Below are positions 5,694 to 11,532 of a stretch of DNA of 11,532 bases, one piece after another. The position numbers and the translations under genes were made by a program. The notes below the pieces were generated by a model. The model saw only the letters and a program-made list of their open reading frames with translations. It made no database searches and had not been told where the DNA came from. Numbering within the stretch: the first letter of the stretch is position 1; every line of letters starts with the position of its first letter. The stretch is taken from positions 1 to 11,532 of the forward strand of contig JAZDIU010000047.1 of NCBI GenBank assembly GCA_043804635.1, in the 5' to 3' direction. This DNA comes from JAZDIU01 sp043804635. Its GTDB lineage: Bacteria; Chloroflexota; Dehalococcoidia; Dehalococcoidales; UBA2162.

Positions 5694-6653
5694 CTAAGTA
5701 GACCTAATCTCTTCCCGCATGAATCTGGTATAAGAAATGGCGAAGCAGACGGCGGTCAATGCCACCAGGGTCACCAGATGAGGCCAGACAATTAGTAAAC
5801 TCTGGCTTAAAGAAAGGGCGGTAGGCATCATCCATTGCTCGGTGGTCTCGGTAATAAAGCCGAGAGTCTGTATCCCGGGAGAAAGCAGGGTACTAATCGC
5901 TTCTTGAAACAGGATAATTGGGGAAAAGCGCCTTACGACCATATTAATCTCGGCATTGCGTATCTGTGCGTCGAGGGTCGACTGCTCGGTAATCGGCGCT
6001 ACCATATTGGCGATAGCTTGGGCGATAATAATTATGAAGAAGATGAAAAATATCCATATAGCTATAGAAGCTAAGGCTGAAGTAGCGACTTGCCGGAAGA
6101 ATATGGAAAAGAGCATAGCTAATCCCAGCCAGAACGCTCCATAGAGGATACTTACTATCAGGAAAACCAGTAATCTAATTACTTCCTCAGAGGTCGGTGG
6201 CACCCCGATTTGCATAAGTCCGACACCGGTGACGAGCAAAACGATGGTTATCAGCATAATAGATATGGTTACAACTCCAGCCATAAACTTGCCATTGATA
6301 ACGGCATCCCGGAAGATAGGCTGGGAGATAAGCCGGCTCAGTGTGCCCGTGTTCTTCTCGTTGTTGATGGCATCGAAACCGAGTGCGATACCGACTATCG
6401 GTACAAAGAAGACGATAAAAGTGAGGAAAGAAGGCAGAGGTTCTTCCGAAATGGTAAAGAGCTTAAGAAAGACGAAGCGGATGCCGCCCGGTGCCGCAAA
6501 GGAAGACGAGGTAGTTTGTGCTACCGCTTCTTTGATGTTAGTGGCGGCGGTAAAAATGGCGAATACCCCGGCTAGTAAAATAAGGAGGAACAAGATAATA
6601 AAACGCCGGCTGCTGAAGTTATCGGCAAGTTCTTTCCAGAATACTGTTAACAC
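5694..6653 (-). CDS. ABC-2-type exporter permease
   Basis: A 319-residue membrane protein with the single-polypeptide ABC-2 (NosY/GldF-like) layout. Membrane helix 1 is at about 16-36 after a short amphipathic start (FWKELADNFSSRR). A large external loop follows, helix 2 is at about 76-95, then comes a cytoplasmic coupling region with NNEKNTGTLSRLISQPI. Helices 3-5 lie at about 124-148, 160-183 and 190-215. A second external stretch precedes the last helix at about 283-307. The EKxxGTL...P-x-x-R motif is typical of the family. The start is GTG at 6653, one base after the TAG of the ATPase gene, with GAGG 8 bp upstream, so translation is probably coupled. It is the last gene of the NEW3-ATPase-permease operon. 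The transported substrate is unknown. A 6-bp inverted repeat follows the stop without a T-run. Confidence 0.92.
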   Translation of the reverse strand: MLTVFWKELADNFSSRRFIILFLLILLAGVFAIFTAATNIKEAVAQTTSSSFAAPGGIRFVFLKLFTISEEPLPSFLTFIVFFVPIVGIALGFDAINNEKNTGTLSRLISQPIFRDAVINGKFMAGVVTISIMLITIVLLVTGVGLMQIGVPPTSEEVIRLLVFLIVSILYGAFWLGLAMLFSIFFRQVATSALASIAIWIFFIFFIIIIAQAIANMVAPITEQSTLDAQIRNAEINMVVRRFSPIILFQEAISTLLSPGIQTLGFITETTEQWMMPTALSLSQSLLIVWPHLVTLVALTAVCFAISYTRFMREEIRST

Positions 6654-6654
6654 T

Positions 6655-7593
6655 CTATGCCTCGCTACTGTATTTTAGATATATATCTTCCAGACTATAG
6701 CTCTGGATTGTCATTTGAACTAATGAACCGTTGTTGTCCACGACTGCTTTAGCTATCTGTGGTCTCAGATCGGTCGCACAACTAACAACCAACGAATCCC
6801 CGACGTTTTCCACGCTGGAGACACCTTTAATTCTTTTCAGGGAATCAATGATTACCGAGGTTATTTCCGCCATTTTGACCTGAACTTTGTATCTTCCGCC
6901 TTCCGGAGCTCCCTTCTCAAGTTCATCTAAGAAGCCTTCGAGTACCATTTTTCCCTTCATCATTATCCCCACCCGGTGGCAGATTCGCTGGACTTGTGTT
7001 AATTGGTGCGAGGATATGATAACGGTCATCCCAGTTTCTTTTGCAATTCCTTTTATCAGGTCGAGGATTTGAACGACACCCTCAGGGTCGATTGAGGCAG
7101 TTGGTTCATCAAGGAATGCAATTTTAGGTAATTTAATCAATATGTCGGCAATAGCCAAGCGTTGCTTCATTCCTCTTGAAAAAGTACCGACTCTGTTTTT
7201 TGCGACTTCAGCGAGCCCGACTCTTTTCAACGATGCGTCGATTCTTTCTTTAGCGGCATTATCGAGAAGACCGTTTAACCTGGCGGTATAGAGCAGGTTA
7301 TACCGTGCCGATAAGTCCTCGTAGAATCCCACCTTCTCAGGAATGTAGCCGGCAATATGTTTGACTTTGAGCGGTTCCCGCGTGGAGTTAAACCCGTAGA
7401 CCTTGGCTGTACCTGCCGTCGGTTCGGTTAGTCCGAGTAACATCAGGATAGTAGTCGTCTTGCCGGCTCCGTTGGGACCCAGGAATCCAAAAATCTCACC
7501 TTCTTCTATGTGAAGGTTTAACTTCTCGACGACCATGTTACCGTCGTAGGCTTTGGTCAGGTCGGTAGTTTCGATAGCTAGCGGTTTGTTCAT
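6655..7593 (-). CDS. ABC transporter ATP-binding protein (ABC-2 exporter type)
   Basis: A 312-residue nucleotide-binding subunit. Walker A is GPNGAGKT (39-46). The Q-loop position is Glu86 in GYIPEKVGFYEDLSARYN, a common replacement in this subclass. The signature motif is FSRGMKQR (138-145), Walker B is IAFLDEP (158-164), and the switch His196 lies in SSHQL. A C-terminal domain of about 80 residues (231-312) follows, as in the CcmA/DrrA-type ATPases that work with ABC-2 permeases. It powers export through the permease encoded one base downstream. The start is 4 bp after the stop of the NEW3 gene with only a weak ribosome site, which points to coupled translation. Substrate is not evident; the surface protein in the same operon suggests a cell-envelope role. 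Confidence 0.95.
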   Translation of the reverse strand: MNKPLAIETTDLTKAYDGNMVVEKLNLHIEEGEIFGFLGPNGAGKTTTILMLLGLTEPTAGTAKVYGFNSTREPLKVKHIAGYIPEKVGFYEDLSARYNLLYTARLNGLLDNAAKERIDASLKRVGLAEVAKNRVGTFSRGMKQRLAIADILIKLPKIAFLDEPTASIDPEGVVQILDLIKGIAKETGMTVIISSHQLTQVQRICHRVGIMMKGKMVLEGFLDELEKGAPEGGRYKVQVKMAEITSVIIDSLKRIKGVSSVENVGDSLVVSCATDLRPQIAKAVVDNNGSLVQMTIQSYSLEDIYLKYSSEA

Positions 7594-7597
7594 TATT

Positions 7598-8467
7598 TCA
7601 GCGCCTGCCTAAAATCCGGAACATTATTCCCAGGCCGGCGATAACTGCCAGTACAATTAAAATGCCTACCCACCCCCAGATTGTCGGGGTTAGGACACTG
7701 GTGCGGATTTGAAGTTCACGGGTAGGTATAAGTCCCTTACTGACGATTGCCTGCAACGTAATCATATAGTCGCCGGCGATAGTCTTGTTGGCTGGTTTTA
7801 TCGTGCAATAGACAGTTTTTTGAATTCCCGGCTCTATTGATGCTATCTCTTCGGGGTTAAAGGTTATCGTCCAGCCGAAGGGTTTGCTCGAGTTGAGAGT
7901 GATATCTTCAATTTTTGCGGTCCCGGTATTAGCTATAATAAGATTAAGCTGGCTTTCCTTGCCAGCAACCGCCTCTGTGCTGAGTAGTTCGCTCTCGGTG
8001 TAGAAAGCAAACAGGTATTTTGCGGTAACTACCGCAGTCAACTCGAGTCTTGCTCTGATATTGCCCGAACTTGCCTCCAATACGGCTACGTAACTACCCG
8101 GCTCGGGGACTTCGTTGGCTAATGGGGCAAAAGCAACGCCGATAGTTTCCGGGAAAGTCGCTCCCGTCTCTAACGTTATGGCGGTTATCTGCTTGGCGCC
8201 GGTTGTTTCTACAATGGCTGTCTGCCACCTGGGTGGAGTCTGTGTGATAGCCAGGTCGAATTTCCGGGCCGAACTACCTTCCCATTTCAGCTCAATGTCG
8301 TAAGTGAATGTGCTGCCGGATATAGCACTCAAACTGGGATAGCGGGCGCTGAGAGTAAGCTTCTCTGCTGCTTGGGCTTGTGCAGATTTTGTGTCCGCTA
8401 GACCGCTTACTACACCTCCCAATAAAATAAGACATAAAAGACCGTAAAGTAGTTTAGACCTGCTCAA
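7598..8467 (-). CDS. Membrane-anchored NEW3-domain surface protein of an ABC-2 exporter operon
   Basis: A 289-residue protein with a Sec signal peptide (hydrophobic 7-23, cleavage probably near AQA-AEK at 31-36), an extracellular part, and a C-terminal membrane helix at about 262-285 ending in RILGRR. The extracellular part looks like two beta-sandwiches. The second (about 160-255) has the NEW3 pattern, with LNLIIANTGTAKIEDITL, PFGWTITFNPEEI, IEPG and the GDYMITLQA strand. NEW3 domains occur in exported or surface proteins and bind no known universal ligand. The start is TTG at 8467, chosen because GGGGAGG lies 6 bp upstream. It is first in the operon with the ATPase and permease, so it may be an external accessory or receptor part of the exporter. 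That is inferred from gene order only. Confidence 0.85.
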   Translation of the reverse strand: MSRSKLLYGLLCLILLGGVVSGLADTKSAQAQAAEKLTLSARYPSLSAISGSTFTYDIELKWEGSSARKFDLAITQTPPRWQTAIVETTGAKQITAITLETGATFPETIGVAFAPLANEVPEPGSYVAVLEASSGNIRARLELTAVVTAKYLFAFYTESELLSTEAVAGKESQLNLIIANTGTAKIEDITLNSSKPFGWTITFNPEEIASIEPGIQKTVYCTIKPANKTIAGDYMITLQAIVSKGLIPTRELQIRTSVLTPTIWGWVGILIVLAVIAGLGIMFRILGRR

Positions 8468-8504
8468 ATTTCCTCCCCTGATACGTTTTTGACCCTATGA
8501 AAAT

Positions 8505-8533
8505 ACTTTAGCTTAAACTAACGAGTGCGTCAA
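8505..8533 (-). promoter_or_regulatory. Sigma-70-type promoter of the NEW3-ABC operon
   Basis: On the minus strand, TTGACG (plus 8528-8533), 17 bp and TAAAGT (plus 8505-8510) form a good housekeeping-type promoter. The predicted start is near 8498, giving a leader of about 30 nt with GGGGAGG before the TTG at 8467. The operon is therefore probably independent of the radical SAM gene upstream on the same strand. Confidence 0.7.
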
Positions 8534-8596
8534 GTTCGAGGCGGATGTTTTCATACAGTATTCTACGTATTTAAGCAGATATTTGTTAAGAAAAAG

Positions 8597-9718
8597 TTAA
8601 GAGACTTTTTTCAATTGGTTCATTTTGAATGGTCCGGGTGATACAAGTGATGGTTGTCCGCAAGGTGGCGAACTCTTGTCTCGGCAACATATATGGCAGT
8701 TAGCCGTGCAATCGGTAATAGGTCTAAAGGTACCGTTAGGCTGTTTAATTGAAAACGGTAGCACGAAGCGCTCGCAGTGCGCTAAATTTGCCGAATCGGC
8801 CTTGCTTCCTAACTCCTGGCAAACGGAATAAGTCATTCCGCAGCTTTCTGCGATGTTCCTTATTTTATTGTGTATACCCACTCTCAAATCCCGCCTCAAG
8901 AACAGTCCCCTCCCTGCCCAACTATTTTCAAAAACATATTCCTTTATCATTTGCTCGGCAGCCTGCCCGGAAGAAGCCCTGACAACCTTGATTATTTTAT
9001 CCCAGGAGCTCGACTGTCCATCCGGTAGTTTTCTCCTAGACAGGCGGCCGGTGCTTGCCACAATATGTTTCGCTCCAGCCAGGGAGAAACTGTGAATCAA
9101 ATCTTCGAGCTTTTCCAACCATTCCTCTTCATAAACGGCATAAAACAGGTGAATGAAAAGGGGGTCGAGCCGTACCAGAGTATCCACTCCTGAAAGTGAA
9201 AGGCCTTTTACCACCTTCAGCCGCTCGTTAAGAGGCGGCGCTCCCGGCGAGATAGCCGATAAGATATCATCTGTCCCCTCTATGGTTACGGCTACAAACT
9301 TTAACTTGAATTCTGTAAAACCCGGCAATTCAAGAAGAAAACGGGCATCGCCTTTGGTAGTAATCGAGAAGGGGATTCCCCATCTCATAATGAGGTTTAC
9401 CAGTTCTTTTACAATACTCCTGACCTCGGGGACGTTTTGGCAGGGGTCGGAGATGGTGGAGATAGATATCGGCGGTGTAAGGCGGATACGTTTGAGGTCG
9501 CTTTCAACCAATTGCGTTAGGTTAGAATATATAGCCATCTCCGGGGAAAAATCCGAATAGATGGCATCCCGGGCGTAACAGTAAAGGCAGTTGTGCACAC
9601 AATGGGCTGGTCCCGGTGGGGTAATATTTATAATCCAGTAATGAGGGCACTTCCTCTGCGGAGAGGAATAGGGAAAATCATGCAGGGTAGAGCCTTTTTT
9701 AGGAATAAGCTTTACCAT
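8597..9718 (-). CDS. Radical SAM protein of the spore photoproduct lyase-like family with an extra C-terminal cysteine cluster
   Basis: A 373-residue cytoplasmic enzyme. The radical SAM [4Fe-4S] motif is C40-x3-C44-x2-C47 in CVHNCLYCYAR, with the Tyr-Ala that is typical of the SplB-like group (COG1533). Other family features are the early KCPHYWIINITPPGPAHC stretch, STISDPCQ (87-94), SITTKGD (118-124) and a VTIEG strand. The second half (293-353) is rich in cysteine: C293, C300, C315, C337, C341, C344, C345 and C353. C337-x3-C341-x2-C344 repeats the spacing of the SAM motif, suggesting an auxiliary Fe-S cluster. The substrate is unknown, and DNA-photolesion repair cannot be assumed because many COG1533 proteins are uncharacterised. 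The ATG at 9718 has AAAGG about 10 bp upstream. It is transcribed alone, from an extended -10 promoter. Confidence 0.9.
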   Translation of the reverse strand: MVKLIPKKGSTLHDFPYSSPQRKCPHYWIINITPPGPAHCVHNCLYCYARDAIYSDFSPEMAIYSNLTQLVESDLKRIRLTPPISISTISDPCQNVPEVRSIVKELVNLIMRWGIPFSITTKGDARFLLELPGFTEFKLKFVAVTIEGTDDILSAISPGAPPLNERLKVVKGLSLSGVDTLVRLDPLFIHLFYAVYEEEWLEKLEDLIHSFSLAGAKHIVASTGRLSRRKLPDGQSSSWDKIIKVVRASSGQAAEQMIKEYVFENSWAGRGLFLRRDLRVGIHNKIRNIAESCGMTYSVCQELGSKADSANLAHCERFVLPFSIKQPNGTFRPITDCTANCHICCRDKSSPPCGQPSLVSPGPFKMNQLKKVS

Positions 9719-9739
9719 AAATAGTGAACCTTTGTCTTC

Positions 9740-9748
9740 ATTATATCA
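9740..9748 (-). promoter_or_regulatory. Extended -10 promoter of the radical SAM gene
   Basis: The minus strand reads TGATATAAT, that is TG-N followed by a perfect TATAAT (plus 9740-9745). No good -35 is present at 17 bp, as is usual for extended -10 promoters. Transcription would start near 9733, only about 15 nt before the ATG, so the leader would be very short, with AAAGG at its very 5' end. Confidence 0.55.
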
Positions 9749-9754
9749 ACTTGC

Positions 9755-9784
9755 TTGACAGAAAGACTAACTTTAGGGTAACAT
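9755..9784 (+). promoter_or_regulatory. Promoter of the zinc-ribbon/rpsU/RRM operon
   Basis: TTGACA (9755-9760), an 18-bp spacer and TAACAT (9779-9784) form a moderate sigma-70-type promoter on the plus strand, back to back with the -10 of the radical SAM gene. It predicts a leader of about 90 nt before the GTG at 9883, long compared with the other operons here. The heptamer TCATTGC occurs twice in that leader (9808-9814 and 9829-9835). Confidence 0.5.
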
Positions 9785-9882
9785 AACATTCACGATTGCG
9801 GTTTAGGTCATTGCTAGCCTTCTGAAATTCATTGCATTGGATGACCGAACTCAAGCGAAATTTTAAAGGAGGAGGTCATCTA

Positions 9883-10188
9883 GTGAGTTTTCAAGACAAG
9901 ACCATCCAGTGCGCGGATTGTGGGAGTACTTTTACTTTCAGCGCTCAGGAGCAGGAATTTTTTCAGTCGAAGGGCTATACCAATGAGCCTAAGCGCTGTC
10001 CTTCCTGCCGCCAGACTAGAAAAGCCCAGCGTTATGGGGATAGTGGTCCCGGTTACAAAAGTCAGCGGCAGATGTTTCCAGTAAAATGTGCCCAGTGTGG
10101 CAAAGATACCGAAGTCCCCTTCGAGCCGCGCGGGGACAAGCCGGTATATTGCAGCGATTGCTATCGAAAAGCCAGAGCCGGCAGCTAG
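9883..10188 (+). CDS. Small zinc-ribbon protein with four CxxC knuckles
   Basis: A 101-residue protein with two predicted zinc ribbons. The first uses C10-x2-C13 and C39-x2-C42, separated by FTFSAQEQEFFQSKGY and NEPKRCPSCR. The second uses C69-x2-C72 and C90-x2-C93, with EVPFEPRGDKPVYCSDC. The linker (about 45-62) is basic and Gly/Ser-containing. This type is widespread in Chloroflexota and other anaerobes. No enzymatic role is known; nucleic-acid or ribosome binding is a reasonable guess from the basic charge and the neighbours. I place the start at GTG 9883 because GGAGGAGG (9868-9875) ends 7 bp upstream. The longer open frame back to 9832 would read through that site. rpsU follows after 45 bp. 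Confidence 0.9.
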   Translation: MSFQDKTIQCADCGSTFTFSAQEQEFFQSKGYTNEPKRCPSCRQTRKAQRYGDSGPGYKSQRQMFPVKCAQCGKDTEVPFEPRGDKPVYCSDCYRKARAGS

Positions 10189-10233
10189 TAAGTTGATTAT
10201 AAAAACATAGAATAGGATCGAGGTGTAACGTAG

Positions 10234-10416
10234 TTGGAAGTCCACTTGCGTGAAGGCGAAACCCAGGATTCTTTATTGCGGCGTTTTCAAAGGACGGTGC
10301 AGATGAGCGGTGTTCTGCGCGAGGCGAAAGCTCATCGTCACTTTGTTCCGAGGGGGGATGCTGCCCGGTTAAAAGCCAAAAACAGCGCCCGAAGAAGACG
10401 CCGGGAAAGATTCTAG
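10234..10416 (+). CDS. rpsU: 30S ribosomal protein S21
   Basis: A 60-residue basic protein with the S21 pattern: an N-terminal EVHLREGETQDSLLRRFQR helix-forming stretch, SGVLREAKAHRHF in the middle, and an Arg/Lys-rich tail (RRRRRERF). S21 sits on the 30S platform near the 3' end of 16S rRNA and helps initiation. The length is typical of the short bacterial form. The start is TTG, in frame with the conserved N-terminus, and GAGGTG (10220-10225) lies 8 bp upstream. It sits between the zinc-ribbon gene (45 bp before) and the RRM gene (36 bp after), so all three are probably one transcript. Pairing of rpsU with a glycine-rich RRM gene is also known from cyanobacteria, where the RRM genes are cold-responsive. 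Confidence 0.95.
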   Translation: MEVHLREGETQDSLLRRFQRTVQMSGVLREAKAHRHFVPRGDAARLKAKNSARRRRRERF

Positions 10417-10452
10417 TCGTAGCCAGACGGAAAGAAATAAAAAGGGGGAGCT

Positions 10453-10794
10453 ATGAAAATCTATGTAGGCAACCTGTCCTTCGATGTGACCGAAGAGGAA
10501 CTGCGGACGGAATTCGCTGCTTTTGGCAAAGTCGAATCTGTGGCGCTTATCACCGACAAGTACAGTGGACGGCCGAAAGGCTTTGCTTTTGTTGAAATGC
10601 CTTCCGTATCCGAAGGCCAGGCAGCTATCAACGCTCTTAACGGGAAAACTTTAAAGGACCGGGCGCTTACCGTGAGTCCGGCTCGTCCCCGCACTGACGA
10701 TAGAGGCGGCTCGTTTGGTGGCGGCAGGAGAGGTGGTGGATTCGGTGGTGGTGGTGGTGGCGGCAGGGGTGGCGGTGGCGGTAGAAGATATTAA
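10453..10794 (+). CDS. Glycine-rich RNA-binding protein with one RRM domain
   Basis: A 113-residue protein. Residues 1-80 form one RNA recognition motif, with RNP2 IYVGNL (3-8) and RNP1 KGFAFVEM (42-49). The aromatic residues Tyr4, Phe44 and Phe46 are placed to stack on RNA bases. Residues 85-113 are a Gly/Arg-rich tail built from GGN codon repeats, ending in RRY. Bacterial RRM proteins of this kind bind single-stranded RNA and often act as RNA chaperones, with cold induction in cyanobacteria. AGGGGGAG lies 3-4 bp before the ATG. It is the last gene after the zinc-ribbon and rpsU genes. No terminator hairpin follows; the convergent CoA-transferase gene ends only 6 bp away, so transcripts may overlap. 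The repetitive tail DNA (about 10708-10788) is prone to length change. Confidence 0.95.
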   Translation: MKIYVGNLSFDVTEEELRTEFAAFGKVESVALITDKYSGRPKGFAFVEMPSVSEGQAAINALNGKTLKDRALTVSPARPRTDDRGGSFGGGRRGGGFGGGGGGGRGGGGGRRY

Positions 10795-10800
10795 ACGCCT

Positions 10801-11532
10801 TTAAATCACACCGTCTTCCTTGAGTTTGGCTAACTGCTGGGACGTAAAACCAAGTCGTCCGCAGTATATCTCCTCGTTATGCTGTCCTATAGCAGGATAG
10901 GTTGTCTTTATTTTCCCTGGCGTGCGGGACATCTTTATCGGTATTCCTATCAGTGGAATTTTACCGATTCCGGGGTGTTCCACTTCAGGTAACATCTCAC
11001 GTGCCTGGATGTGGGGGTCGGCGGCGACCTGAGGAATGGAATTTATCGGTGCACAAGGAACGCCGGCATTATTAAGCAAGTTCACTACCTCATCGAGTGT
11101 TTTGTCCGCTGCCCAATTATTGAACCAGTCAGTGAAGAACTGTCGGCCCCTGGGTTTAGCACGTTCGAAATCATTACGGAAACCGGGGTCGGTGAGGAGT
11201 TCTTCCTTACCCATAAACTTGACCAACCTCTTCCAGATTGAGCTCCCCGCCGTCTGAACATAAAAATAGCCGTCTTTAGCTTTGAAGGAATCTGAGGGCG
11301 CGGTATAGGGGTGTGCGTTGCCCATCCTCGGGCGGAAGTGCTTGGTCATCTTGTATTCGGCGATGTAAGTTTCCATAAAGAAGACAGCCGAATCTATCAG
11401 GCAGGCATCGACCAACTGTCCCTCACCGGTTTTATCACGGTGGTAAAGGGCAAGCATCGTTCCCAATGCGGCGAAAATGCCGGTAGTACTGTCCATACCA
11501 GAGACACCCAGTCTGGTCGGGGGGTTTTCCGG
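10801..11532 (-). CDS. CaiB/BaiF family III CoA-transferase, C-terminal part (5' end outside window)
   Basis: The last 243 residues of a protein normally about 390-420 long. The frame stays open to the window edge, so the internal ATG at 11496 is not the start. Family hallmarks are PPTRLGVSGMDSTTG with the probable catalytic Asp (codon 11491-11493), which forms the aspartyl-CoA anhydride; ALYHRDKTGEGQLVDACL; then APSDSFKAKDGYFYVQ and the GVPCAPINSI and EMLPEVEHP stretches. These enzymes move CoA between carboxylic acids, as in carnitine, oxalate, bile-acid or arylalkanoate metabolism. The acyl substrate cannot be assigned. An acyl-CoA role fits the hydratase/SDR operon elsewhere in the window, but the genes are not linked. 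It converges on the RRM gene with 6 bp between them. Confidence 0.93.
   Translation of the reverse strand, partial: PENPPTRLGVSGMDSTTGIFAALGTMLALYHRDKTGEGQLVDACLIDSAVFFMETYIAEYKMTKHFRPRMGNAHPYTAPSDSFKAKDGYFYVQTAGSSIWKRLVKFMGKEELLTDPGFRNDFERAKPRGRQFFTDWFNNWAADKTLDEVVNLLNNAGVPCAPINSIPQVAADPHIQAREMLPEVEHPGIGKIPLIGIPIKMSRTPGKIKTTYPAIGQHNEEIYCGRLGFTSQQLAKLKEDGVI

Noticed and set aside
6210..6678. Two long plus-strand open frames inside the ABC permease gene
   Set aside because: They are antisense to a well-supported permease, are low in complexity and have no family features.
9832..9882. Longer N-terminus for the zinc-ribbon protein starting at 9832
   Set aside because: The extra residues run through the GGAGGAGG site, and the family normally begins at the residue encoded by GTG 9883.
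9880..10245. A 121-codon minus-strand open frame over the zinc-ribbon gene
   Set aside because: It overlaps a gene with four CxxC motifs and a strong ribosome site, and shows no features of its own.

Overview
The window looks like a chromosomal segment of a Gram-positive-like (monoderm), anaerobic-type bacterium. The best guess is Chloroflexota, class Dehalococcoidia. That rests on the gene repertoire: MaoC hydratases, an MFE-2-like SDR and a family III CoA-transferase for acyl-CoA metabolism; a zinc-ribbon protein followed by rpsU and a glycine-rich RRM protein; and an ABC-2 exporter with a NEW3-domain protein. It also fits the moderate GC and the frequent TTG/GTG starts behind strong GGAGG sites. 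The taxonomy is inference from gene style, not a database match.

Layout. 1-101 has no gene. 102-189 (minus) is tRNA-Ser(UGA) with an encoded CCA. 326-997 (minus) is an exported TPR protein, divergent from 1123-2150 (plus), which holds an unknown lipoprotein and an isochorismatase-fold hydrolase. A four-helix membrane protein of unknown function follows (2179-2664, plus). Converging on it is a SEC59/DGK1/VTE5-like CTP-dependent lipid kinase (2693-3300, minus) that is frameshifted in an A8 run. From a TTGACA-N17-TAAAAT promoter, a plus-strand operon (3429-5369) encodes two hot-dog hydratase subunits and a long SDR. Together these resemble peroxisomal MFE-2 split into three genes, and the operon ends in a strong intrinsic terminator.

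The stretch 5370-5693 has no intact gene. It holds that terminator and a decayed minus-strand fragment of a hypoxanthine phosphoribosyltransferase gene. The minus-strand operon 8467-5694 then encodes a NEW3-domain surface protein, an ABC ATPase and an ABC-2 permease, behind its own promoter. 8597-9718 (minus) is a radical SAM protein of the spore photoproduct lyase-like family with a second cysteine cluster. Divergent from it are a four-CxxC zinc-ribbon protein, rpsU and an RRM protein (9883-10794, plus), a likely translation/RNA-handling operon. The window ends inside a CaiB/BaiF CoA-transferase (10801-11532, minus), cut by the right edge.

I see no CRISPR array, insertion sequence, prophage or defence system. 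The points most worth checking are the frameshifted lipid kinase with its apparently leaderless promoter, the hpt remnant fused to a terminator, the split MFE-2-like operon, and the extra CxxxCxxC motif in the radical SAM protein.
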